64,000 nt of DNA, taken from assembly GCA_024239075.1 (NCBI GenBank), contig JANBVI010000075.1, positions 1-64,000 of the forward strand, given 5' to 3'. Source of the DNA: Fischerella sp. CENA71. GTDB lineage: Bacteria > Cyanobacteriota > Cyanobacteriia > Cyanobacteriales > Nostocaceae. Below, one piece after another: positions 19,269-27,397 of the stretch. Numbering within the stretch: position 1 is the first letter of the stretch; each line of letters begins with the position of its first letter. The notes below the pieces were generated by a model. The model searched no databases. It was not told where the DNA came from and was given only the letters and a program-made list of their open reading frames with translations. The position numbers were made by a program, and so were the translations under genes.

Positions 19269-19409
19269 CAATACGGTTCGGATAAGACAAATCGATTAGA
19301 CATCTAATACCCTGTAGAGACGTGCCTTAGCGAAGCCATGCGCTATAGCGCTATTGGCACGTCTCTACATCCCAAAGCATGACGAAAAATTCTTAACCGA
19401 ACCGTATTG
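19269..19409. mobile_element. 141-bp MITE with 19-bp terminal inverted repeats
   Basis: CAATACGGTTCGGATAAGA (19269-19287) is repeated in inverted orientation at 19391-19409 with one mismatch. The element is flanked by a perfect 10-bp direct duplication GGAGATGGGT (19259-19268 and 19410-19419). An inner inverted pair TGTAGAGACGTGCC (19313-19326) and its complement (19356-19369) forms the core. There is no coding capacity, so it depends on a transposase supplied elsewhere. Confidence 0.85.
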
Positions 19410-19450
19410 GGAGATGGGTAGAATAATTAATGACAAATGACAAATGAAAA

Positions 19451-20077
19451 ATGACTATTTCCAAGCAATTGTGGGAAGAAAATCTAGACATAGCACAAGC
19501 TTGTTTATTACATCCCTTTGTTGAAGGTATTGCTTACGGAACTCTTGCGTCGGCGAAATTTGCTTACTATGTCGGTCAAGATGCTTTTTTCTTAGAAGCA
19601 TTTGCTCGTGCTTACAGTGTCGCCGCAGCAAAAGCACCCGATTGGGAAGCATTTATCACATTTCATGAATTAGCTAGTGGTGTATTGCAAGAACTGCGGC
19701 TGCATGAAAGTTATGCTGCTCAGTGGGGGGTTGATTTGCGTTCTGTGCAACCAGATACCGCAACACGTCACTATACAGATTTTTTGCTCGCTACTGCTTG
19801 GAGTGGGGATGTGGGTTTAACTGCGGCTGCTATGTCTCCCTGTATGCGTCTATATGCCTTTTTGGGAGGAAAGTTGGCTCAAAATGGTATCCCGGATCAT
19901 CAATACGCCGATTGGATTCGTACTTACAGCAGTCCAGATTTTCAGCCACTAGTGCAACAACTAGAAAGTTTAGTAGAACGTTTTGCCGCTAATTCTACTC
20001 TAGTCCACTCAACTTATCGCTACGCTATGTTGTGTGAGCAAGATTTCTTTCAAGCAGCATGGCAATTTGGTGAGTAA
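19451..20077 (+). CDS. tenA: TenA-family aminopyrimidine aminohydrolase (thiaminase II)
   Basis: This is a 208-aa all-helical protein of the TenA/thiaminase-2 family, which hydrolyses degraded thiamin pyrimidine for salvage. The nucleophile-type Cys131 is in MSPCMRLYAFLG, with an acidic residue in GQDAFF (D44) and a late Glu in CEQDFFQAAW, consistent with an active enzyme. The start ATG 19451 lies inside the last unit of a short AATGACA-type heptamer run, so the repeat supplies the start codon. It converges on the aminotransferase gene with a 14-base gap. No TPP riboswitch was seen upstream. Confidence 0.88.
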   Translation: MTISKQLWEENLDIAQACLLHPFVEGIAYGTLASAKFAYYVGQDAFFLEAFARAYSVAAAKAPDWEAFITFHELASGVLQELRLHESYAAQWGVDLRSVQPDTATRHYTDFLLATAWSGDVGLTAAAMSPCMRLYAFLGGKLAQNGIPDHQYADWIRTYSSPDFQPLVQQLESLVERFAANSTLVHSTYRYAMLCEQDFFQAAWQFGE

Positions 20078-20091
20078 AGTGATTTTAATAG

Positions 20092-21294
20092 CTACAAAAA
20101 CTCAGCAATTCTACTGACAGCAGTTTCTAAGATTGCTGGCTCATGTACCAAAGCAAAGCGAACATAACCTTCCCCAAATTTGCCAAAACCAGCACCAGGA
20201 GAAGCAGCAACTCCTGTTTTTTCTACTAATTGGGTACAAAATTCTATAGAATTCTGACTCCACGGTTCCGGTAATTTTGCCCAAACATACATTGTGGCTT
20301 TGGGTACAGAAACCTGCCAACCAATGCGATGTAAAGCATTAACAAAGACATCTCGACGCTGACGGAATCTGTTAACGGTGGCTTTGACTAAATCTTGTGG
20401 CCCAAGCAAAGCGGCGATCGCACCGTTTAAAATACCACGATACTGATTAAAATCAACTGCTGCTTTGACTTGACGCAAAGCCCGAATTAACTCAGCATTC
20501 CCAATGGCGTAGCCAATCCGAAAACCGCCCATGTTGTAGGATTTGGAAAGTGTAAAAAATTCTATCGAGACGGTTTTTTGGGGATCTGCTTGTAGAATCG
20601 AGGGGGCGAGAGATTTGAGATTGGGGATTTGTCCTGAATTCTCTATCTCTTTTTCCTCGAAGACTAAATCAACGTAGGGAAAATCGTGAACTAGAACAAG
20701 ATTGTGCTGCTGACAAAAGGCGACTGCTTCTTGGAAGAAAGATAATGGCGCGATCGCACTGGTAGGATTATGTGGATAGCTCAACACCATCATCCGTGCT
20801 TGCGCCAGAACGGGTGTAGGAATATCAGCAAATACAGGTAAAAAATCATTTTCTGGGCGTAGTGGCATGGGGTAAACTTGACCACTAGCTAAGTAAACTC
20901 CCCCAGCATGGGAAGGATAACCCGGATCAAGTAACAGAGCAAAATCTCCTGGATTGAGGATCGCTAAGGGTAAATGGGCTGTCCCTTCCTGAGAACCAAT
21001 CAGTGGTAGTACTTCTGTTTGTGGATCTACACCAATGCCAAATTTTTGCTCGTACCATTGCGCCGCAGCTTGACGAAAAGCTTGAGTACCGTGAAATAAC
21101 AAATAGCCGTGGGTACTTGGATCATACAGAGACTGAGCGATCGCATCTACTATATGTGATGCAGCTGGTAGATCCGCAGATCCCAAAGATAAATCTATTA
21201 GTTGCCGCCCGGTAGCCAAAGCTTTCGCCTTGGCTTTATCCATATCGGCAAATACATTAAATTGTAAGGGCTGTAAACGTTTTGCAAATAGCAT
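20092..21294 (-). CDS. Class I/II PLP aminotransferase (LL-diaminopimelate aminotransferase-like)
   Basis: This 400-aa fold-type I aminotransferase has the PLP-binding lysine in SKSYNMGGFRIGYA and the substrate-side motif SYPHNPTSA. Cyanobacterial relatives are often annotated LL-diaminopimelate or aspartate aminotransferase, but those names are not proven by the motifs, so I leave the substrate open. Length is full and no signal peptide is present. It is separated from thioredoxin by a heptamer repeat tract and is convergent with tenA. Confidence 0.85.
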   Translation of the reverse strand: MLFAKRLQPLQFNVFADMDKAKAKALATGRQLIDLSLGSADLPAASHIVDAIAQSLYDPSTHGYLLFHGTQAFRQAAAQWYEQKFGIGVDPQTEVLPLIGSQEGTAHLPLAILNPGDFALLLDPGYPSHAGGVYLASGQVYPMPLRPENDFLPVFADIPTPVLAQARMMVLSYPHNPTSAIAPLSFFQEAVAFCQQHNLVLVHDFPYVDLVFEEKEIENSGQIPNLKSLAPSILQADPQKTVSIEFFTLSKSYNMGGFRIGYAIGNAELIRALRQVKAAVDFNQYRGILNGAIAALLGPQDLVKATVNRFRQRRDVFVNALHRIGWQVSVPKATMYVWAKLPEPWSQNSIEFCTQLVEKTGVAASPGAGFGKFGEGYVRFALVHEPAILETAVSRIAEFL

Positions 21295-21424
21295 TTGAGT
21301 ATTTGTCCTTTGTCATTAGTCCTTTGTCATTTGTCTAAAATACTAATGACCAATGCCAATGACTATTGTACAGACGCGTAGACGCTCGTAAGAGCGGCTT
21401 CAAGGTAAGAGTATCATCGCGTCT

Positions 21425-21494
21425 AATGACCAATGACCAATGACCAATGACCAATGACCAATGACCAATGACCAATGACTAATGACCAATGACT
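21425..21494. repeat. Heptanucleotide tandem repeat (AATGACC)10
   Basis: Ten contiguous units of 7 bases occur: eight AATGACC and two AATGACT. This is the short-tandem-repeat type typical of heterocystous cyanobacteria. The last unit overlaps the thioredoxin stop codon, read as TAG on the minus strand. A related but degenerate stretch at 21340-21366 is separated from it by a palindromic GACGCG segment, as if that segment had inserted into the array. Confidence 0.9.
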
Positions 21495-21822
21495 AATTTA
21501 GGTGAGTATCTAAGAAACTAATTAATTTCTCTTTACCGATAACTCCTTCCGCAGATGCCAAGATATTGTCACCTTGGAACAGCCTCAGAGCAGGTACTCC
21601 TTCTACCTGGTATTGCTTAACAGTAAGTGGATTAGGGTCAATTTCCATTTTTACTACTTTTAAGCGATCGCTATAGGTATTTGCAGCAAGGTTCACTAGT
21701 GGTGCCATCAATTGACAAGGACCACACCAAGAAGCCCAAAAGTAAACTAATACTGGCTCCTCGGCTTGCAAAACTTCGGTTTCAAACTCAGCATCAGTTA
21801 TGGTTTTGACACCCTTACTCAT
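21493..21822 (-). CDS. trxA: Thioredoxin
   Basis: This 109-aa single thioredoxin domain carries the redox motif W32-C-G-P-C36 and the conserved cis-proline segment VEGVPALRLF. It reduces disulfides in cytoplasmic target proteins. AGGAGAGG lies just upstream of the ATG. No signal peptide or extra domain is present. Several thioredoxin paralogues are usual in cyanobacteria, and which subtype this is cannot be settled here. The stop codon abuts the heptamer array. Confidence 0.92.
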   Translation of the reverse strand: MSKGVKTITDAEFETEVLQAEEPVLVYFWASWCGPCQLMAPLVNLAANTYSDRLKVVKMEIDPNPLTVKQYQVEGVPALRLFQGDNILASAEGVIGKEKLISFLDTHLN

Positions 21823-22062
21823 TCCCCTCTCCTAATGGTGTTATCGTTATCAGTTGACACACAAAATTACTCTATCCCAAACTAGTCAATCATCTATAGT
21901 CAATATTTAATAATTATTACTACTATAAACTATTTATATTTCTTAATAAACATATATTGACAAAATATTAAAAACATGATCTAAGCACATGCTCAGAATT
22001 TTGAATTATTTACCCTTTCCCTTGTCTCCCGCTTCCCGATCCCCACAAATCCCCTAACGCAA

Positions 22063-22089
22063 AATCCCACATCCAAAAGGTGTGGGATT
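22063..22089 (-). terminator. Rho-independent terminator after vipp1
   Basis: On the minus strand AATCCCACA pairs with TGTGGGATT (9-bp stem, 9-base loop) and is followed by TTTT. It begins 25 bases after the vipp1 stop, as expected for its terminator. Confidence 0.7.
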
Positions 22090-22113
22090 CATTTCAAAAG
22101 TATGATCAAAGCC

Positions 22114-22905
22114 TCACATCTGGTCTAATTGCTTGCGTAGCGATTCTAACTCAGCATCAACCACTTCATTGTTAGATTTAGAAGTGTTTGGTTGCTGGGT
22201 GTTAGTGGTAGATTCTTGGGGTAGTAGTGGTTGATTCGAGGGATTAGCAGGAGCAAGGGAAGCTTTGAGAGCTGCCAATTCATCGTCTACGTCGCTACTA
22301 GATTCCAAAGCCGCAAATTGATGCTCTAAGTCTGAGCCAGCCAACTCTGCTGCTGATTGAGCGCGGGCTTCTTGCATCAAAACTTTTTCTTCCATACGCT
22401 CAAAAGCTGCCATTGCTGAGGAGGTATTCATACCTCGCACCATACCTTCGAGTTGCTCTTGAGCTTTAGCAGCAGTGATCCGAGCTTTAAGCATTTCTTT
22501 CTTAGTCTTAGCTTCGGAAATTTTGCTTTCGAGCTGGATTAAGTTACGCTTGAGACTGTCAACTTGAACAGTTTGTTGCTCTAAGCTGGCTTTGAGAGCA
22601 GTTCCTGACTCAGTAAAAGTCTTTTTACGCTCTAGAGCTTGGCGTGCTAAATTTTCGTCACCTTTTTGCAGGGCGAGTTGAGCATTACGTTGCCACTTAT
22701 TGATTTCGTTTTGGGCATCATTATATTGTTTCTCAGTGCGTTTTTGAGCCGCGATCGCTTGAGCTACTCCCTGGCGCAGCTGAACTAAGTCTTCCTGCAT
22801 TTCCAGGATTGCTTGTTCCAGCATTTTTTCGGGATCTTCGGCTTTACTGACTAAATCATTGAGGTTGGCGCCGACTACTCGCCTAATACGATCAAATAAT
22901 CCCAT
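22114..22905 (-). CDS. vipp1: Vipp1/IM30 membrane-remodelling protein
   Basis: This is a 263-aa PspA/IM30-family coiled-coil protein, with amphipathic N-terminal helix GLFDRIRRVVGANLNDL followed by long helices. The Vipp1-specific C-terminal extension is present: a Gln/Asn/Ser-rich linker and a final helix DAELESLRKQLDQM. Vipp1 assembles as rings and carpets on thylakoid and plasma membranes and is needed for thylakoid maintenance. AAGGAAA precedes the ATG. The paralogue pspA lies 302 bases upstream on the same strand, and a terminator follows. Confidence 0.92.
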   Translation of the reverse strand: MGLFDRIRRVVGANLNDLVSKAEDPEKMLEQAILEMQEDLVQLRQGVAQAIAAQKRTEKQYNDAQNEINKWQRNAQLALQKGDENLARQALERKKTFTESGTALKASLEQQTVQVDSLKRNLIQLESKISEAKTKKEMLKARITAAKAQEQLEGMVRGMNTSSAMAAFERMEEKVLMQEARAQSAAELAGSDLEHQFAALESSSDVDDELAALKASLAPANPSNQPLLPQESTTNTQQPNTSKSNNEVVDAELESLRKQLDQM

Positions 22906-23207
22906 AATTTTGTTTTTCCTTTGAAAGATTTACGCGCGACTTTGGCAATTAGCTTGACTTGAGAATAGGGAAGAGGGAATCAGGGAATTAGGTAGAAATT
23001 TTCAGAGTCATATTTTTATTCGTACGCAGTTGATGAAAACTACTTATTTAAATTTAATCTTTTCAGACTAATTCTGTTCTCATTCCCCTTAACCCTTAAC
23101 CCTTAAACCTTCACCCTTCATCCTTATTCCTTTCCCTTTCATCTTTCATCCTTAATAAACCCTTATTCTTAAGATATGCTTTTAATTTACAAATTGCCCA
23201 ATCGCGC
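22906..23207. other. vipp1-pspA spacer with CCCTTAA repeats
   Basis: The 302-base spacer contains about three tandem CCCTTAA heptamers (23086-23107) followed by degenerate CCTTCAT units up to about 23160. The vipp1 promoter is presumably in the distal part. No ORF was seen. Confidence 0.55.
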
Positions 23208-23912
23208 TTAATTCTCACCTTGGGGTAATTGCCGTGATGTTGATTGTGTATTTTCCGTACTGCTAGGTAATTTTGCTTTCATCTGTGACAGTTCGGTATC
23301 TACTTCAGATTCAAGAGCTGCAAATCGTTTTTCCAATTCATCCGTTCCTGTAACGGCTATTGCTTCTTTTTGGGCTTCTAATTGAAGAACTTTTTCTTCC
23401 ATACGCTCAAAAGCACTCAAGCTGCTTGTACTAGAAACGCCTTCTAGCAAGTCTTGAAGCTTCACGCTGGCTTCCGCAGAACGAGCGCGAGCAATATACA
23501 TATCTTTTTTAGTTTTAAGTTCGGTAATCTTTAGCTCTAGCGATCGCATATCTTTTTTGAGCCGACCGACAACGCTACTTTGCTCTTCTACTTGATTATA
23601 AAGCCCTGTGGCTGTTTCTTCGTAAGCACGGCGTTTCGTGAGGGCTTCGCGTGCTAGAACTTCGTTACCTTGTTGTAATGCTAATTGGGCGCGACGATAC
23701 CAATCTTCACTTGCGGATTGGGCTTGCGCTGCTTGCCTTTCTGTACGTTTTTGGCTAGCGATCGCCGCTGCGATCGCCTGTCGCAGTTGTACCAAATTAT
23801 CCTGCATTTCCAAAACGGTTTTTTCCAGAATTTTTTCTGGATCTTCCGTAGACCCAATTAGACTGTTGATGTTAGCACGAATTACCCGCCCAATCCGATC
23901 AATTAGTCCCAT
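23208..23912 (-). CDS. pspA: PspA/IM30-family protein
   Basis: This 234-aa paralogue of Vipp1 starts MGLIDRIGRVIRANINSL and has the same coiled-coil body (AFERMEEKVLQLEAQKEA). It lacks the final DAELESLRKQL helix of Vipp1, which marks it as PspA-like. I chose ATG 23912, with GGAGG 5-6 bases upstream; the in-frame ATG at 23924 has no such site. PspA stabilises stressed inner membranes. No PspF, PspB or PspC is nearby. Confidence 0.9.
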   Translation of the reverse strand: MGLIDRIGRVIRANINSLIGSTEDPEKILEKTVLEMQDNLVQLRQAIAAAIASQKRTERQAAQAQSASEDWYRRAQLALQQGNEVLAREALTKRRAYEETATGLYNQVEEQSSVVGRLKKDMRSLELKITELKTKKDMYIARARSAEASVKLQDLLEGVSSTSSLSAFERMEEKVLQLEAQKEAIAVTGTDELEKRFAALESEVDTELSQMKAKLPSSTENTQSTSRQLPQGEN

Positions 23913-24250
23913 TTCGCCCTCCATCTACGTTCTAAGGGTAGTTCAAAAGCCAAACAGGCAAAAAGTAAAAAGAATATTAATTATTTATTTTGACTTTTGA
24001 CTTTTAACTTTTGACTTACCTTCCCCTATTCTCCTACACCCTATCTTGAATAGACTTCTTGCAGAAGTATGGATGCATGTGAAAAAGATGAAATTTTCCT
24101 TTATCCCTTATACCATTTTGGATTACTCTGCGCTTCAACACGGAGTGGCTACTTGCACGCCTGTCGCTAACGCACTTACCAAAACAAAATATATAGACGC
24201 TTCTGCGGCTATATATTTTGATATTAGTTTCTGCCGAAATGGTTTATTGG
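23913..24250. other. Intergenic region with hairpin
   Basis: This 338-base gap contains a TAGACTTCTTGCAGAAGT palindrome (24051-24068), also present near 51207, and a long AT-rich hairpin at 24185-24220. No gene was seen. Confidence 0.5.
24185..24220 (-). terminator. 12-bp hairpin, probable terminator of the SPOR-type gene
   Basis: CAAAATATATAG and CTATATATTTTG form a perfect 12-bp stem with a 12-base loop. Read on the minus strand it is followed by TTTTGG and lies 30 bases after the stop of the minus-strand gene. Confidence 0.55.
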
Positions 24251-25528
24251 CTACTCCACTTTGGCTGTAATTCCCTGACTTTGTAAAAATTGCATCTGTT
24301 TTTTGACTTGTTGTTTAGTTTTGAAAGCTCCTAGATAAATTAATTTTTTATCTTTTGATAAATAAGCATCAGGAACTACTTGCCTGACTGTAGCGAAAGT
24401 TTTGTCATCTTGATTATCTGTAATGATGTGAAAAAATCCATCCGTCGATGGTTTTATTCCTGGATCATCAATATTTTGTAGACTTGGTGTTGGTTTTGGC
24501 GTGGTAGGAATCACGCTAGCAGCAACAGTTGCTGATGCGATCGGCGAGAATGTTGGTTGTGCTTCTGTAGTAGTCTCAGGTGCAATTGTCGGATTTTGAG
24601 CAACTTGACTAGATTCTTTTACCGATGTTGGTTTGGGTTTTGGTGTTAAACCAACAACATCATTGGGATTTTTAACTTCTGGAAATTCGCCCGTCTCTAG
24701 ATTGGGAATTTTAGGGATGGGTGTAAGTTCTGGTTCTGAGACTGCGGTAATTTTTGATTGGTTGTTTGTTGTTGCTTCGTTGTTTGTTGTTGGTTGATTA
24801 TTAGGGGTATTTTTTTTAAATAAACCGCCGAAACTCAAATTCGGCAAATTTTTCAGATTGAATACTGCATAACTCAGGCTCAGACTTGCCATCAACAGCA
24901 GTAGCATTGAGCCTATACCCAAAGGTGAGAGCAGAGTATCATTAGAATTATTACGCTTTTGGGTCGGTGATTGTTCTTCTGTCAAACTTCGCAGCAGTGC
25001 TTCTGACGATTCTAAATACTCATCAGGTGGTTTGGGAATGTCGTCTGGTTTGACAAGATTCTCACTCTCATCTTTTTTAATTAACGCAGGCACAATACTA
25101 GCCGAATTTGGTGCAGGTGGAGTGGGAATAGTGGAAGTGTGTTGTTGCTGTGTAGATTCTTCCTTGACTGCTGGTGTTGGTACTTGTTCTTGAGTGTCTG
25201 CTTCAGATGTTGGTGGTGCGATGGTGGAAAATTGTGCTAAGGATATTTCCTCAGTACTGTTAGTACTGTTAGTGCTGTTATTAGTAATTGGTGATTGGGT
25301 TGTGACTTCAGTTGTAGAAGTGGCAATTATCTGTTGAAATTTACTACTGATAGGAGTACCCACACGAGTTTGACTCAGTGTCTTGTATGTAAATCGTGTA
25401 CGCCGATAACGTGCCAATTCTTGATCCAGTTGTACTTCCAAACTCGCCAGTGCTGCTGCAAGTACTGGCTTTAACTCAGGTGTTTTGGAGGATTTTGCAC
25501 CCGAATCTATCACAGGGTTTTGACTCAT
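24251..25528 (-). CDS. Membrane protein with C-terminal SPOR-like domain
   Basis: The protein is 425 aa. Residues 1-200 are a polar, Thr/Ser/Pro-rich cytoplasmic region. One membrane helix follows at about 203-223 (LGIGSMLLLLMASLSLSY). A second Pro/Thr-rich region leads to a C-terminal SPOR-like fold at about 360-425 (FHIITDNQDDKTFATVRQ, then IYLGAFKTKQQVKKQMQFL). SPOR domains bind denuded peptidoglycan at division sites, so a cell-wall or septum role is plausible but unproven. It is divergent from dciA with a 161-base gap. Confidence 0.75.
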   Translation of the reverse strand: MSQNPVIDSGAKSSKTPELKPVLAAALASLEVQLDQELARYRRTRFTYKTLSQTRVGTPISSKFQQIIATSTTEVTTQSPITNNSTNSTNSTEEISLAQFSTIAPPTSEADTQEQVPTPAVKEESTQQQHTSTIPTPPAPNSASIVPALIKKDESENLVKPDDIPKPPDEYLESSEALLRSLTEEQSPTQKRNNSNDTLLSPLGIGSMLLLLMASLSLSYAVFNLKNLPNLSFGGLFKKNTPNNQPTTNNEATTNNQSKITAVSEPELTPIPKIPNLETGEFPEVKNPNDVVGLTPKPKPTSVKESSQVAQNPTIAPETTTEAQPTFSPIASATVAASVIPTTPKPTPSLQNIDDPGIKPSTDGFFHIITDNQDDKTFATVRQVVPDAYLSKDKKLIYLGAFKTKQQVKKQMQFLQSQGITAKVE

Positions 25529-25689
25529 TGCCTATCTGCCTCAAACCTAGACTGCCAGGGTAAACTAAAAAAGCCAATTGCGATCGCCAATTGTTTTATT
25601 GATTCAAAATATCTTTGTACCAACACTATCGTACATTTACATATATTTGATGCATCAACCAAATTTAATTGTGACGGTCATATACTAGG

Positions 25690-26247
25690 ATGTCGTTTAA
25701 ATCTGTTAATGATATCTTAAGTGTTCTCCAACTAGAGACTAAACTACAAGAGCAACCATTTCAACATTTGCTCAAGTGTTGGTCTAAAGTTGTAGGAACA
25801 GCAGTAGCAGCTCATACTCGTCCATTGTCAATTCAGCGTAACGTGTTATGGGTAGCAACTTCCAGTGCTGCTTGGGCGCAGAACTTGACTTTTGAACGTC
25901 AACGGCTACTTATAAAATTAAATGCACTACTACCTACTCCTTTAGTAGATATTCGCTTTTCGACTGCTGAGTGGCACTCTCGCAAACAAATTGCTCATCA
26001 ACCAAACTCATCTGTAGATCCCCAGCATCCAAGCTACCTTGGTAAAGAAACTGCTACGGAAAATGATCATGATGTCAACTCCACTACTCGTGATCCTAAT
26101 ACGAGTTTTGCAGATTGGGCAGTGGCAATACAAGCGCGATCGCATCACTTACCCCTTTGTCCTAAATGTGAATGTCCCACACCCCCCGGTGAACTCCAAC
26201 GTTGGGGTGTTTGTTGTTTGTGTGCTGCTAAAAAGTTTTCTGGGTGA
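25690..26247 (+). CDS. dciA: DciA-like helicase-loading protein (DUF721) with zinc ribbon
   Basis: The protein is 185 aa. Residues 1-100 are a DUF721 domain with the family pattern HLLKCWSKVVGTAVAAHTRP and LWVATSSAAWAQNL. In bacteria without DnaC or DnaI this domain is DciA, which loads the replicative helicase DnaB. A variable linker is followed by a C-terminal zinc ribbon, CPKCECPTPPGELQRWGVCC, with four Cys. That ribbon is an addition to the minimal DciA fold and may contact DNA. It stands alone. Confidence 0.82.
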   Translation: MSFKSVNDILSVLQLETKLQEQPFQHLLKCWSKVVGTAVAAHTRPLSIQRNVLWVATSSAAWAQNLTFERQRLLIKLNALLPTPLVDIRFSTAEWHSRKQIAHQPNSSVDPQHPSYLGKETATENDHDVNSTTRDPNTSFADWAVAIQARSHHLPLCPKCECPTPPGELQRWGVCCLCAAKKFSG

Positions 26248-26802
26248 AAGAAATGGGGATCGGGGCTTGGGGAACAAGGAAATCGTAGGGAAAAATAGCT
26301 CCAAGGCTCAAAGATTCAAGTTTCTTAATTTGATCTACTGATACTAGGAAATTTCCTACACCCTTACACCTTTACACCCCTATTTGTGATATTCAAAGTC
26401 TAAGCTAGCGCCTTGAGTGCATACAAACTATCCGTGTCTTCCAAGGTTATGTATGCTACGTTTTATCTTTCTCTACTATGCCAGAATATATACAAAAATC
26501 ATCTTATGCTATCGCTCCTGCTACTAAATTAAAAGTCTTCACGCCTCAATAACTTTTCTTTTAGCCTTGATCCCCAACTTGTTTTATCTAAAATCAGACA
26601 TATGTCAATTTGTATTGTTGTATGTCGCATTGTTAACTAAATAATTTACAAACATAACACGAAGATAAAAAAAACCTAAAGTAAAATCTCTCTTGGGGAT
26701 CGCCATAATCCATATATAAATATGCTTTTTGGTACAAAACAGGATTGATAGGTATATGCAAAATTAGATCATGTGAATAAGCCTTAGAAGGCACCATAAT
26801 AT
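26248..26802. other. Intergenic region
   Basis: This 555-base gap includes a C-rich ACACCCTTACACC-type repeat (26355-26386) and an AT-rich leader of the next gene. A 24-codon ORF near 26479 was not judged real. Confidence 0.45.
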
Positions 26803-27096
26803 ATGAAAAACATTAAATACTTAACTTCTGCCTGTAAATATTGTCGTTACTACCAACCAGAAGGACGTCGTGGTGGTATATGTCAACAGTTAGGAGCGCC
26901 AGTACAAGCTTCTTGGAAAGCTTGTTCCTTTGCGCTACCACCATTTGCTCCCTCTTGGGAAAAATTGGAAGATGTTTGGAGTTTACCAGATGCTACCCCA
27001 GTCTTAATTTCAGATATCAATAAATCTGCCACTCTTACAAACGAAGTAGCTAGCTGTACTTCTGAACATACAAAAACAAAGGTTATGATACATTAG
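26803..27096 (+). CDS. Small Cys-containing conserved hypothetical protein
   Basis: This 97-aa protein has a striking N-terminal pattern: CKYCRYYQPEGRRGGICQQL, then SWKACSFALPPFAPSWE. Together these give four Cys that could bind a metal or an Fe-S cluster. I recall this pattern as conserved in cyanobacteria but cannot name it. The last 40 residues are polar and variable. It starts at ATG 26803 after a long untranslated stretch and has no operon partner. Confidence 0.7.
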   Translation: MKNIKYLTSACKYCRYYQPEGRRGGICQQLGAPVQASWKACSFALPPFAPSWEKLEDVWSLPDATPVLISDINKSATLTNEVASCTSEHTKTKVMIH

Positions 27097-27397
27097 CTTT
27101 TGACTACTGATCTGGGATCACTCTAGTAGTAGAAGCACAAGTTCTATAGTTTTTATATATCCATCAAGGTAGGATAAAAATCAGACCCCTTTACAGTCAA
27201 CTTTTCGGATAGTGGTTTAGAAAAATGAACAGCAAAGAATTGAGCTTTGCTAATTCCAAGATTAAATTTGGTTTTTAATGATTATGGGTCTAAAAACAAC
27301 CTTGATATATATCAAAAATCGCTCCTCTATCAAAGGAGCGATTTCTAGTAGTTGGTTGTTGATTAGTAGGGGTGAATTTTTGATAGCCGTGGGAGTG
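27097..27397. other. Intergenic region
   Basis: This 301-base gap lies between two convergent genes. The only structure seen is the terminator hairpin at 27316-27344. Confidence 0.5.
27316..27344 (-). terminator. Rho-independent terminator of the TPR protease gene
   Basis: AAATCGCTCCT and AGGAGCGATTT form an 11-bp stem with a 7-base loop. On the minus strand it is followed by a short T-run and lies 54 bases after the stop. Confidence 0.75.

Noticed and set aside
21425-21494. Possible CRISPR array or regulatory iterons
   Set aside because: It is a simple 7-base tandem repeat of the kind dispersed in heterocystous cyanobacteria; there are no spacers and similar tracts occur at several gene ends.
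24046-24270. 74-aa plus-strand ORF
   Set aside because: Runs through palindromic repeats and the terminator hairpin; no start signal and no protein-like pattern.
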